A program made the position numbers and the translations under genes. Shown here piece after piece: positions 23,501 to 35,229 of a DNA stretch of 64,000 nt; the stretch's first letter is position 1, and the number at the start of each line of letters is the position of its first letter. Below the pieces are notes generated by a model that saw only the letters and a list, made by a program, of their open reading frames with translations, was not told the origin of the DNA and searched no databases. Source of the stretch: Sphagnum compactum (Eukaryota > Bryophyta > Sphagnopsida > Sphagnales); assembly GCA_965153455.1 (NCBI GenBank), contig OZ234504.1:6944001-7008000 (forward strand). The letters run 5' to 3'.

Positions 23501-26500
23501 AGTATTTGTTGCATTTCCAGAAGCAATGGGGGAAGTCTAGGTCATGACTCATGACCTCAGCTAGCCCTCAAGAGGCACAGCCAATCAAAACAGTCAATAG
23601 TACCCTTATTCAAGCTGCAACAAGCTTGTGAGGGTGAGCTTCATTGATAAGTGAGTGAAATCCAATCCTATTCCTTGTAAATACATCAACTACCTTAGGA
23701 TATTGATCTTGTTACTTTCTGACAATGGTCAAATCAATGCACTAAATATCTCCTGTCAGGAAGTCCCCCACCAGTAACCCAGAGTGATACAAAAAGATCT
23801 TTCCAATGATGTGACTGGGTATCTTGCTTTCCTTTGTGCTTGGCAAACCCATTAAATTTGGAAGTTCTCATGAAACAGGAGAGCAAGCCTGATTGATCAT
23901 CATCAAACCAAGGGTCCAGTTTACAGGGCTTTATCACCAGAAATGCTCAGTAGATCTCTACGTAAAAAATCCTCAAGTTCAATGAGACTCACCGTAAGTG
24001 GCCACCCTTTCAAAGGCACAGAATTCCCTGATTGATTCACACCTGCAACAATGTAAACAGATTATTCATGGTAGGCACGACAAGGTGAAATGCTTCACAT
24101 AAGTTATTCCATTGATATTCCATTTCTAGACAGAGAATTACATGAACGCACCTGGGCTTAGAAGGGCAGGTTTGGAATGTCCCACCCCTGGAACACCAAA
24201 CATGGCAGATTCTGGAGCTGGAGACCTTTGGTTCAAAACATCGTTCTTGTTATCCTGAATCACCACACACCCACATTAGCAATAAGAAAGCTACAAAAAG
24301 GCCAGAAAACAAGCTAAATATACATGCAAGAAGGGTACCTGAGAGTTTACCACCATCTGCTGTGAGCGAGATTGTGCCTGTTGCAAAGTTGTTGCATTAG
24401 CAGTACTACCGTGCAGCAACGGTCTGCTTTTGACAAAGAGCAATGTGGTCAGCAAAAGAAATTTCTCACAGCAAGAGGGGTATCAAATCTCTAACCAACT
24501 GGTGGAGGTCACATCCTATGCTGCTGACAACGAATTGTCCCTGATCACAACTGTCATATTGTTCTGATCTCTGTGAATCACTACGTACCCAAATTGCATG
24601 CATCAGATTATTTTCTTTGCTTGCACCATTTGCTCTAAGAAGTTTAATCTTATATCTACCATGATGACTGCAGTTGACAAAATATCTCTTATCATAGTTT
24701 GTACTCCTAGACTTGTTTATACAATACAAACATGTTGAATGAATACTGGATCTTTCAGTTCATCTCCTTGCTGAAGGAGGTGATACCACATTCTCCCCAA
24801 ATGCTGTCATCTCAAGTTTGGAAGTCTGAACTGCATAGTCAAATGCACAGCTTCATAGCATTCATACAAAATTAGTAAAGTGATGCAGCCTTCAATGCTT
24901 AGTTGATTGGTTGTTGACATCTGTACCTCTGCAAAAACACAGTCATCCAACAAAACAGAACTTCAAACACCCAACATAAGAAAAAACAAGAGGGATACCC
25001 TCACCACCCAATGAAAGATAGAGTTGCAGCACAAGCTGAAAAACATGCAGTTCAATTATGTCCTGCATTCCATACTGCTGGTTGTGAAGTTAACTCGGCA
25101 GTTTGAAGACCATGTACTGGGACGTGATCCATTGAAATCACTAATTTTACAAGTAACTATCTTGACTTAATCACTGGTGATGGTCTGTGAATGTTGGCCT
25201 ATCAGTTTCTCTAAGCCTTATCCATGATAGCAGCTTGCACCAATGCAATCTCACGAAATACACTTGCAAGGACTAAATCAAGTAGCTCTGCATGCACTAC
25301 TCAGCCTGCTATCTCTCACCAAAAATACATGCTTAAAATACCTTCATTGCTGTTTCATCAAGTGCGTCTCTTTGCTGGGGATGCTTTAGTCGTTCCTCAT
25401 ATATCTTGGTTGCCATTGCATTTGCCGTAGGCTGTCGGAGAATAGCATCAGCACCAATGCCATTTGCAGTACCATTCAAAAGATGAGTGGCTTCTCTTCT
25501 CTGTTGCTGCTGCTGTTGTGCATGACGTTGCAGCATTTGGAGCTGCATCAGCTGTTGCTGTTGTTGCTGTTGCTGCTGTTGCTGTTGTTGTTGTTGCTGA
25601 TGCTGCTGATGCTGATGCTGTTGCTGCTGTTGCTGCTGGTGTTGTTGCTGTTGTTGCTGCTGCTGCTGGTGTTGTTGTTGCTGCTGCTGTTGCTGCTGCT
25701 GGTGTTGTTGTTGTTGTTGCTGCTGCTGCTCTCGAGCTTTCATTTGTTGTGTCTGCAAGGATGACATTCAACCAATTATCATGTCCCAAGTCACTGATGT
25801 GTCTAGAATGAGGGTAGTCAAGCGGCAAAGTCATTGGTTAGATAACTTGACAACCATTTCCTGCATAGGGAATCTCCACAAATCTTGAGATAACACTAAT
25901 CAAAAAACCCACAATTGGTTTGGAAAACAAGTAGAGCTCAGAAAAGGGACCGTCTACATTCATTATCTTTGTTGCATCCATTTTTAGCTAATGATGGACT
26001 CAGTTTCTCACTGATGACATTAAAGGCATTGTCTAAATGATCTTTGATCACATTGACAGTGACTGTCGAACTGTTGCTGACAGTCAGAAGCACTCCAGGT
26101 TGATACTAAGGTTCTCTCACCTCAATGTATGAGGCTGCCACCTCTGAATGCTTCTCATTGGTGCGGGCAATGAAAATATCCCAGAAGACTGACCACCACT
26201 CAAATAAGAAACCACCAGGGGCATCAATAGCTGCAACACCAGACACTAACCTGTTAGTGCAAAACCATTGCTAGAAAATTGAGCATACAATCATATAAGG
26301 GAGGTTGAAACATACCAACTGGATCCGACGACACTTTGCCTTCACTCAAGAAAGCCTTAGCTGACAGCTGAAGATTCCTCTTCACAAGGTAGTCATAGAT
26401 ATACACATCCAGCCTGCACCCCAAAGTCAAAACTCATATTAGATACACATTGGATGCTTCAAGTAAGCAACACCAAGATGCATCTGTGTCCTCACACCCT

Positions 26501-27971
26501 TTTGATACACCTTCCTTAGACCTTCTCTGACTTAATTTCTTGCAAGATTCCAGTTCCAAAACACAGAAAAAAAGCTTTTCTACTGAATGTAAGGGATAAC
26601 CACTCCCAAGGCTTAGAAGAAAATTTGCACAGAGTCGTTGCATGGTCTAAACCAAGACTTCCCCTTTCTGCTCAAAGAACTTCCTCAAGGTCGTATTCAC
26701 TAAGCACACCAGCAGGACACATTAGAAATTTCTCTGTGGTCCCATACAATACTCCAGACCCTATATTTCTGTTTCAAACTCCCAATGCATAACATGAATG
26801 GCCCCCATTCTGTGCTTATATCAGAAGGGCAGAATGCATCCTACTCCATTCATCAAACCCCCAATCCGCTGACTCAGACTACAACAATCCAAGCAGCCAG
26901 AAGCATTTCACTAGACCATGGACATCAGTCAATTACAAGCTAGGATCAGGACACTTCCTGCTACAAATACCACCAGATAGCCCTACTCCCTTTCTCACCC
27001 ACAACCATTTGAAACCTGAAGCTTAAATATATATCACAAGCCTGCCAAGCCTGAACTAGTCCCACAACTCCAAAAAGAGCTTTCCACATTTCTCCTTCAT
27101 TATTGTGCAACAAAGACAGAATGCAGCCAACATACTCTATACTAATCACACAATCCAATTTGACATATGTATCATCCACCTCCAAAGGTTAGACTCAGCA
27201 TAACTTTTTAGCCAAGAGACAAATGTATCCACTTGCTCAAAACCACACAAGGTCTACATCTTGACCATCTCTCAACAGGAACAAAATTACTCTGGTATGA
27301 CTCTAGTTCAAAACAGGAAGTATCCCCTGTCCTGCTCCCGAGTCTCCTTAAGCTGAATAGCACTCTCCAAGACAACTCCTAGAACAAAACAGTGTCCAGT
27401 TTCTGCTCAACCATGCTACCGGTGACCGCAAATAAAGTGTTGCAAACCCTGGCTACAGTACTAAAATCACCTCTGAAATCACCACCGGCCAGTGTCAGTT
27501 TTTGCAAAACTATAGTCTAGTCTGCTCCTTCTTTCTTCTCCAGCCATCTAAAGCCCAAATCCATGGTTCGTCCGTCTTAAGTGTCACATTTCCAAAGCTC
27601 CGCAAGGGAAAAAAGCAAAAAAGCATGCCCTAGTACTACTACTAAAGCTCGTCAGCTTAAGAGACTTGCAACCTTGACATAATCCAAAAAGAACTGCAAA
27701 CCGTCCCGGGTTCCAAAACGCGGTCTCTCGCCCTATCCCACGCCACGTCCACCTTCGGCATCCCGGATGCTCCTCTCTCTCTCTCTCTCGTTGCCTCCTG
27801 GTGAGACCAGGTTTTTCCCGCAGCTCCGATTACCGCACAAAGGCCGAACCAAGGGGACAAAGAAAAAAAGGGCACGGAAATTTTCAAGGACAGCAAGCAA
27901 AAAAAGAGGGAGGAAGAAGAAAGAAGAGGAATAGCTTACATTTTGTCCGCCTCCCAGTTGCTCTGCGCCAT
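17518..27971 (-). CDS. LUG: LEUNIG-like transcriptional co-repressor (LisH/LUFS, Gln-rich, WD40)
   Basis: Minus-strand exons: 27971-27940, 26413-26316, 26230-26121, 25752-25342, [uncertain exon], 24423-24339, 24254-24152, 24042-23993, 22289-21960, 21639-21430, 21021-20779, 20638-20494, 20343-20234, 20070-19921, 19803-19648, 18998-18882, 18418-18212 and 17661-17518. Together they encode about 900 residues. LEUNIG is a Groucho/Tup1-type nuclear co-repressor, recruited through SEUSS adaptors to control organ identity and mucilage or cell-wall genes. The first exons give [11 protein letters not shown] and [14 protein letters not shown] (LisH), then the LUFS core [20 protein letters not shown]. 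Exon 4 holds a long Gln/His tract. Middle exons carry [17 protein letters not shown], a second Gln tract and the family signature [20 protein letters not shown]. Exons 13-18 encode seven WD40 repeats ([20 protein letters not shown] to DKCVKLWK-stop). One exon between 25342 and 24423 is unresolved: the flanking phases (0 and 2) require it, and the best candidate has a stop. Family call secure. Confidence 0.88.
19285..19330 (-). repeat. Fragment of the intronic repeat
   Basis: Within the LEUNIG intron between 19648 and 18998, the minus strand reads 'cccattgttggg' then 'ctgatgaagtcagtgggg'. This resembles the central landmark of the 350-bp intronic repeat units at 3391, 4037, 22895 and 23442. 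Only about 40 bp match, so it may be a truncated copy or chance. Confidence 0.35.
22760..23665 (-). repeat. Dimeric intronic repeat, copy in a LEUNIG intron
   Basis: Read on the minus strand, two units (about 23665-23320 and 23160-22760) flank a linker. Unit landmarks are 'acaagcttgttgcagcttgaa', 'ttgcttctggaaatg', 'tgatgaa.tcagt.gg', 'cataaggttatgactgc' and 'gatttctctgcaatttta'. The linker contains 'accctctatgttggcctct' and 'ggcttagatgct'. The order and linker match the copy at 3205-4205, so the whole dimer was the mobile or duplicated unit. It fills about half of the 1703-bp intron at 22290-23992. Confidence 0.8.
24868..24928 (-). pseudogene. Possible damaged LEUNIG exon 5
   Basis: A strong acceptor (gtgtttttgcag) at 24929-24940 precedes sequence that reads, in the phase required by exon 4, RYRCQQPIN[12 protein letters not shown]. 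This resembles the family exon RFGDN..QLLDPSHASILKSAAAS placed at this spot. The TAA codon is at 24901-24899 and could derive from CAA by one C-to-T change. The next donor-like GTATGA, at 24867, would give a 61-nt exon; the flanking phases need a length of 2 mod 3, so it does not fit without a further 1-nt change. It could be a pseudo-exon, a sequence error or an unused duplicate. Confidence 0.35.
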
Positions 27972-28164
27972 GGCAAAAGTAGTATGCACACAGCTGGAAT
28001 GAAGGAATCTCCTTTCCCTGGCCTCGCACTCCTTCCTTTCTTCGTCCACTGCCACTAGCAGGTTCTTGCGGCCGTTTGTATTTGCCCTTACAGAATGCAC
28101 TTTTCTTCACACAACACAACGCAACACACAACCGCCGCAGACACAAAGAGAGAAAGAAAGACAA

Positions 28165-28203
<39 letters not shown>

Positions 28204-28430
28204 GGAAGGAAGGGAGCGAGGAGCTTTGTGTGTGTACAGAGACCAGACAAGGTGTACGTTTTAGCTTTGATAGGCCAGAGGCCATGATGAGTTTGGCCCA
28301 GTGGCCAGGGCCAGCCGCCCTCTGTCCGTCCGCAGGTGAAGTGAACATTTTAAAGGGTTTCTTTGGATCGATGACTTTCATACCCACCCCACCCCCGCGG
28401 CCGCCCCCTTGTTCTGCCGCTTGCATATTT
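27972..28430 (-). promoter_or_regulatory. 5' UTR/promoter region of the LEUNIG-like gene
   Basis: The region upstream of the LEUNIG ATG is GC-rich relative to the rest of the window. It carries a (GA) run on the plus strand, so CT on the coding strand, at 28169-28201. Pyrimidine-rich 5' leaders are common in plant genes. A second CT tract, at 27773-27789 on the plus strand, is inside the first intron. The transcription start could not be placed. Long open frames here are low-complexity artefacts. Confidence 0.4.
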
Positions 28431-28559
28431 ACTACTTGGTAACTTACTACCTAGTACTTATATATAGCCAAATAATGGCCTGAGGTGAACCAGCACCCAC
28501 ACTGGTGTTAAACTTCACCTTCTTGAGTAAGGCCTCTTTGTGGCCAAATTAAACCCAAG

Positions 28560-28726
28560 GAAGGTTAGATTTGGACTCAGAGAGACCTTGACTTAGTCTT
28601 AGCATGGCACATTTATTATGATATTTTAGGAAGCAGTTTAGATGAATTTTGGGGTTTTTTAGTTTTTACCATGGTTCAAGTGTGGGTGGGTGCTGCTGGT
28701 TCACCCAACCCCCCCCCCCCCCCCCC
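28560..28726 (+). repeat. Dispersed repeat, copy 2, ending in an 18-C run
   Basis: Positions 28560-28706 match the repeat at 185-325: 'ttagtcttagcatggcac', 'atgaattttggggtt' and 'gctgctggttcaccca' in the same order. Relative to the LEUNIG-like gene it is upstream and antisense. It runs directly into 18 C's at 28709-28726. Confidence 0.6.
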
Positions 28727-31027
28727 AAAACAAAAAACTTCACCCCCTAGGGTCAAATAACTTTACCCCTCACTAAATAATATTTAAAATAATGAAACAA
28801 TTTTATTTTATTTTTCTGAAAATACGAAGCTGAGGTGTTGAAAATTGCCATAATTATCGCAGGCTACAATGTGAATAATTTCACTCTTGATATTACAATA
28901 TCATAATAGACAATGAAAGAATAATAGTAATTTTTTGGGTTCATAAAACGAATTATTTTTTTGAAAAATAAATAAATTATTGGTTTCATCCATGTGGAGA
29001 AACTGACCCTATGCTCTACCCTAACTAACTAGGCGCCTTATTTACTACATAAATAGGTAATGGTTTTTCATTTGGCCTCCCTTTTCGACCTCTTTTTGGT
29101 CCCCCCTTTTTTTACAAAGCACACTGGACAGGTCTTCTCGAGTCTAGCTGACCTAACCTAACCTAACCACTGTTCAAACTCCCACATGTCCAGGACCCAT
29201 TGTGCAAAACCCACTTGCCCATTGTGCAAATCATTGAAAGCCATTATGTTATGGAATGTGTCACGTCGTGCAGGCCATTGTGCCCTTGTAATGTGCGTGT
29301 GTTTGGAAATTTGGGCGAGCCCAATGCTAGTTAAGTAGGTCCCAAGCTGCTTGGCTTCATTGGATGTTTCTCTAAGGAAATAACTTCTAGGCTTTAGAAC
29401 AGGTTCAAATTCTGAATTTTTTTTATTATATATGTATGTATGTCATACCAAAAATCTGAATGAAGCTCTCAAGCACAATAGCTTCATTATTTTGTATAAT
29501 TTGTTGAATTGTAAATTATTATTATACTTATTGCCAAACATAATTGACAAATATATATATATATATATATTTTAAGGTTGTCATGCATTTCTAGATTAAC
29601 GTCCAACATTATCAAAACTAACAAAGTCTCACACATAAAAACATGCACACATGTTATTGTTCCAAAGGAAATTAAAATTAAAATTAACTTTTAATTTGAA
29701 ATTTATATACTTTGACAATAACAAATTGATTTAAAAATCATGGCATGACATGATTTCACATTGATACATGTATGGTTGTAGGATACATATAGTCTATTCC
29801 AAGATAGTATGTCTGGTCATTGAACCTTGTCCATTCACTAGGACCTTCTTTTGTTCACCTTTGTTTGTTCACTAGACCGAATTTGTGCAATCCAATGTTG
29901 TTTGTTCATCCCCATTTTTTCAATTACCAAAATTGATGAATATAAATGCCATCCAAATTATGGATGGGGGAGGTTTCACGTGGATGAAAAAAAGGAACCA
30001 AGTTCAATGGTGAGCCTATGAGCCTAGCTATAGAAACATGCAAACCATGCCTGTTTTTGAAGCACCAAAGAAACCTTAGAGGCCTAGGGCAATGGCAATT
30101 CACACCATCATTATCCTTTCATTTGTGCAAATCACAAGTCACATAATTGATTTTGAAAACCATCATCGCATCAATTTATTTTACACAACTCACAAAAACA
30201 TTGTTGCATTGGCCTTTTTTTACATGCATTTCAAACTTGGGGAGTTCTTACTCAAGTCCCCTCCTCCATTGTCCCTATTACTTGAGTTCTCTCTTTGGGG
30301 GATAACTAATAACAAAAGCTTTAATTTGTGCATCAACTTGAACTTATACATTGCATCTAACGATGATATTTGCTAGGTTCATCTTGATTAAGAAAAACAA
30401 TGAAAACATTCTAAAACTAAAAACCATGAGGCTTATGTTGTATTTCCAAGGCTTCAATACAATATTGTAGTACCTAAGTTAGTACGACATTAGTTAAATT
30501 ATTTTTAATATTTTCCAAAAAAATCATAATTATTTAATAAATTTGTCAAAAGATATGTATATGAAAAATATGGCAACTTAATGTGAAAGAATATCACACC
30601 CACAACTAATATTCAGCAAGAACTATCGATTTTTTTTCAGCAAAAGGGTTTCAACAACCCAATTTTAAATTTTCCAAAATTTCAAATTTTTAAATTTTAT
30701 GTGTAAAAAATGCACATTTTCTAAAAAATAAATAAATTGTAGACTAGTGGTAGTGAAAAGCCCTTGGGTTTGTCAAATGGGGCAACCACTAAATAACATC
30801 AACAAATTAAATACAACACGATCTATGACACACCCTGATAATCAAGACCTCAACAACTTGAACCTATTATTTACCAAGCTTACCCTAGATAATCGAACCT
30901 AGTTGGAAACCCCCCCCCTTCACCCCTCGAAGCCCACCCACCACAACCCAAGCTTGCTTTGACTCCCCAAAAAAAATAAAAATCCATGCATGCCCACCAT
31001 TCCAAATCCTTCTCCTTGATTCCCAAA
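28727..31027. other. AT-rich spacer with (TA) run
   Basis: No gene recognised. A (TA) run is at 29551-29571. Three CCTAA units near 29150-29168 are too few to call telomeric. An open frame at 30092-30376 is unrecognised. Confidence 0.5.
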
Positions 31028-31375
31028 GGTCACCTTCTCCCCAAAGCTAGATCATTCCCGCTTCGAGCCCACGTTCTCCCCAAAACTAGATCATCCCCCC
31101 CTACCCCCCCCAACCCCCCCCCTCAAGCCCACATTCTCCCCAAAGCTAGATCATCCCCCCCTCCTCGAGCCCACATTCTCCCCAAAGCTAGATCATCCCC
31201 CGCCCCCTCGAGCCCACATTCTCCCCAAAGCTAGATCATCCCCCGCCCCCTCGAGCCCACATTCTCCCCAAAGCTAGATTATCCCCCCCCCCTCAAGCCC
31301 ACATTCTCCCCAAAGCTAGATCATCCCCCCCCCCCCCCTCGAGCACATGTTCTCCCCAAACCCATCTCCTCGTCG
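31028..31375. repeat. C-rich minisatellite, about 8 units
   Basis: Tandem units of about 35-60 bp share 'cccacattctccccaaagct' followed by 'agatcatcccc'. Length differences come from poly-C runs of 5 to about 14 between units. Neighbouring copies are nearly identical, implying recent expansion. The unit reads through in one frame as a Pro/Ser repeat (HILPKARSSPP), but no start or splice context supports a gene. Confidence 0.85.
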
Positions 31376-32744
31376 AGGAAATGTCCTAAGGCCCACCTCT
31401 TCCCTGGCCATTGTCCATCCTCGAGGACTCAATTTCTCTCTAGCCCTATCTCTTCCCCATGCCCACCTTCTCCTGAGGAACATCATTTCCCCGGCCCCAT
31501 GTTGGGCCTAAATTAGCCTAACTCAATTTTAATTAAGAAGTGTAAAACAATTAAAGAAGTTTTGGGGTAACCTTAAGTCCTAAGGGAATAGGTTTAGGCA
31601 TGTGTCCTTATCCCAATTGGATTTGAAGGGTGGGTGGCCTAGTTAGGTTAACAAGGTGGTAGGTTGGTCATATTATGACAAGATAGGGTTATTTTATCCT
31701 TGTTTTAGACTGGTTAAACCCACTAGATAAGGAGGTACGGATAGGGTGGAGGGTGCTTCTCATGAACTTCTAGCAATTAAGGTTAGGGCGAGACAAGAAT
31801 AGTAGTGTCTTCATGAAGCTAAGAGGAAAGGACATAGTTGCTAACCTTATTTCCTTTTCTTGAGTGACGAGTGGGGCATGAACGATTATGAAGAACGAGT
31901 GATGATGATGTTGTGATTTGTGAAGACAAGGAAGGATCCTAACACATCATCGGAGGGTGAAATAGATGAGAGGGGGGGGGGGGGTACAACATCATGGGTG
32001 AACAAGTTCCTTAAGAAACAATTAAGTTTACACATGTTTTGGAAGATGGGGGCAAGTTCTTCAAGTGATGGTGTGGGTGGCTGCTCAAGTGGGGGACTTC
32101 ATGAGTATGGTGACTTGAGGCAAATGTGGGAGATTTAAGAAGATGCATTTGGGCTTGTTGTTGGAAAAAATATATAGGAGTAAAAAAGGGAAGAAAGCTT
32201 GATAGGCCATTTTTTGTTGGGCCTAGGAACAAAAAGTAATGGTCTACATCTTGTGAAAGCAAAAAGAAAGGGAATTAAAAGGAAGGTTGTTTCTTAAAAT
32301 GTGGGATTTGTTTTTGTGTAAAGACCTACTATAATTTCAAATTTTGATGCTTGCATTAGTATGGCCTAGTTAGGGTTGTAGCTAGTTAAGTGAAAAGAAA
32401 TAGGAGTGGTCGAGGGAGGTACGTAGGATTGTTGTATGTAACAAACACAGGAAAATGATATAACCAAGAAAACAAGGAAGAAAATTGCCAAAAAGAGGGG
32501 GATTCTACTTAACTTTGACCACAGTAAGACCATTACATTATAGAACCATGGTTGGAAGAAATTTACTTGGAACTAATTGGGGACATAATAAGGTAAAAAA
32601 TAAGGAACAAGAGGGGGGGGGGGTGTGTGTTTGGAAATTAAACGAAACATTGTGACTCCACCCTTTGATGATATTTAGAGGGGTAAGGGCGAGTGGCCCG
32701 GGTCAAGGTGTTGAAGATGCGTTAATTTTGCACTTAATACCCAA
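31376..32744. other. Spacer with minisatellite edge and poly-G
   Basis: The first 120 bp hold diverged units like those at 32745-33535 ('cccaccttctcc', 'aggaacat'). The rest has no recognised gene. G runs lie at 31972-31984 and near 32611-32620. A 72-codon frame at 31920-32138 is unrecognised. Confidence 0.5.
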
Positions 32745-33535
32745 TCTCTTTGGGGACGCATCTTCTTCCTAGCCCCATTTCCTTTTTGAACCCACCTTCT
32801 CTTCGAGGAACATATTCCCCGGCCCACATCCTCTCCCTAACCCCATCCCTTCCTCGGGCCCACCTTCTTCTTGGGAACATCTCCTCCCTAGCCTCATTTC
32901 TCTGGGGACACATCTTTTCCTCAAAAAATGTTTTTTTTCCCCAGACACATCTTTTCCCTGGCCCCATCTTCTCCCCGGGCCCACCTTTTCCCCCAGGAAT
33001 GTTTTTTCCTCAGCCCCATTTCCTTGGGAACACATTTTCTCCCTGGGGAACATCTTCTCCCCAGCCCCATTTACTCCCTAGGCCCATTTTTTCCCCAAGG
33101 AACATTTTTTCCCCAGCCCCATCTCCTTAAGGACACAACTTTTTCTTGGGGAATGTATTTTTCGTGGCCCTATCTCCTCTTCCATCCTTAGGGACACATC
33201 TTCTCCCCAACCCAAATCATATCCCCAACCCCATCCCCTCTTAGGGCCCACCTTTCCCCCGGGGAATGTTTTCCTCAGCCCACATCCTATCTTCAACCCC
33301 ATCCCTTCCTAGGGCCCACCTTCTCCCTAAGGAACATCTTCTCTTCGGCCCCATCTCTCTAGGGACACATTTTCTCCTTAAGGAATGTATTATCTTCGAC
33401 CCCATTTCTTTCATCCCTGGGAACACATATTCTCCCCAACTCACATCCTCTCCTTGGCCCCATCCTTTCTTCAAGCCCACCTTTTTCTTTGAGGGTCGTC
33501 CTCTTTTCGACCCCATCTTCCCTATGACACATGGG
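32745..33535. repeat. Degenerate pyrimidine-rich minisatellite with TTCCCC/GGGGAA cores
   Basis: About 800 bp of diverged units of roughly 30 and 60 bp alternate 'ggggaacatcttctccccag' with 'ccccatctcctnggg' and 'gggacacat.ttctcc'. The plus strand is pyrimidine-rich. Many units carry near-palindromic GGGGAA...TTCCCC pairs. Long frames on both strands arise from repetition and are not genes. Related units resume at 34160-34285 after an insertion. Confidence 0.8.
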
Positions 33536-33551
33536 CGAAAGCACACCAGGG

Positions 33552-34127
33552 TGTCACAATTTTGGCGGATCAGAATCCGTTTTCAAAGTCTTTTTCTATG
33601 TAATTGATAATTGGCTTAAAATATGAATATTTAGATGATATTGAAAATAACATTTTTTTCCATTTCCATTTTCAAATTGTGATGTTATAAGACATATTAA
33701 AAATTATCTCGAGAGGATTTTTTTAATTAATTTTTTAATGCTTAAAAAGGCTTTTAAAATAATTATAGTTTTTGGGATTTAAAAAATTCATAATTGAATA
33801 AATTAAAATCATATTCCAGCCATTCAATGTATCTTGAGTTTTTTAAACATAATTCATCTAATATCCCAAAGTTTCAAACACACAAAACTAACACATTGTA
33901 AAATAAAAGTCCATATCCATGAGTTTTGCAAGTGTGATAAAAAATGTGGGCGAAATTCAAAAGTCCATTACTTATTGGCTATCCAAGATTTTGATTTGAT
34001 TTTTTCATTTTTGGAAGGTTGATTATGATATATTTAGATAAATGAATCCTTTTTTATTATTTCAATGAATTTTATTTTAGTTATTTTCTTATATTTAAAA
34101 AATACATGAAAATTTGCCATTGTGACA
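33552..34127. mobile_element. 576-bp element with inverted ends inside the minisatellite
   Basis: This segment starts TGTCACAAT and ends ATTGTGACA, a perfect 9-bp inverted terminus. Adding two more bases on each side extends the match imperfectly (GGGTGTCACAAT against GGATGTCACAAT). Minisatellite units of the same family lie on both sides, and the interior is AT-rich and unrelated to them. TG...CA ends would also fit a short solo LTR. I see no target-site duplication, so the class is open. Confidence 0.5.
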
Positions 34128-34159
34128 TCCATACAAGGTCAAAGTAGTGTGCAAACACT

Positions 34160-34285
34160 CACATATTCTCCTTGGGGAACATATTCACCCCAAGGAATGT
34201 TTTCTCCTTTGCCCACATCCCTTCCATGGCCCCATCTCCTCCCTAGCCCCTATCCATCCCTAAAGACACATTTTCTCCTCAAAAA
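34160..34285. repeat. Minisatellite continuation
   Basis: Units such as 'attctccttggggaacatat', 'ccaaggaatgttttctcc' and 'ggccccatctcctccc' match the array at 32745-33535. The two parts look like one array split by the 33552-34127 element. Confidence 0.7.
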
Positions 34286-35229
34286 ACCCCGAAATGTTTT
34301 TAAAATTGTCAGAATTTTCAAAGCATAATGTTTCTATGAAGAGCTCATTGTTATGCGTAGGATGGATTTCATCATAAAAGCTAGCTTGGATGGCACACCT
34401 AGTTGTTTAACATCCACTAAATTCCCCCAAAGAAGAATTATCCATCCATTTTGGGGGAAAAAATTAAAGTTTGTGAAGTGATGCACTTGATGTCATTATG
34501 ATTGATACAAAATTGACACAACATCAAATCTTCAAAACCCCATGGATGGAAGGAATTCACACCTTTTTGGCAAGGTGCAATCCTTTTAATTATTTCCACT
34601 TGTATTTGTTGTATTTTGATTTTTGTCACAATCTGAACAAAAGTTCTCCCATTTTTCTTTTTCCGCATTGCACATTATAGTTCACTCTTGTTTAGTGATG
34701 ATGCAAGAATGAAGGATTTTAGAGTTGATATTATATTTATGAAGTTCTTTGGTCAAGTTGATGCACCAAGTGGAAATTTCACATGTTTGTATTGTAACAC
34801 CTTCCCCATGGTCGTAATTTGTGAAAACAATATTTGTCAAAACCTTGCGAAAAAACATAATTTGTTTTAAAAAAGGTTATGTTAATCCCTCTTGGTTTAG
34901 GTGCCTAGAATCAATAGTTGATTCATAATGTTGGCACACAATTATGCATTTGGGCTTGAGGACAAATGGGTGAACAATCAAGCAATGGATCGACCAAGAA
35001 GCTAGTCCAGTGCATTAGCTAGGAAGCTAGCCCTAAGAAAATCAAAACAAATGCACAACGAATCCATCAAGATTGGTTATCAATGTGCCTTTAAGGTTGA
35101 GAAGAACTATGTCGCACCTAACCTTTGACTTTTACATTATTAATGCATGGAGCATGTTGACAACCAAGGTGCTCCTTGTCACGGCTGTTGAACCACAATG
35201 TTTAAGGGTATGTGTGTGGAATATGTGCC

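Noticed and set aside
25448-25834. Ala/Thr-, Leu- and Val/Ala-rich frames across the Gln tract
   Set aside because: Alternative frames of the CAG/CAA/CAC-rich LEUNIG exon 4; no independent support.
29148-29168. CCTAA repeats as an interstitial telomere
   Set aside because: Only three units, and not the usual plant CCCTAAA.
32734-33607. Several 75-125 codon frames on both strands
   Set aside because: Open only because the minisatellite unit lacks stops; composition is repetitive and no start or splice context exists.
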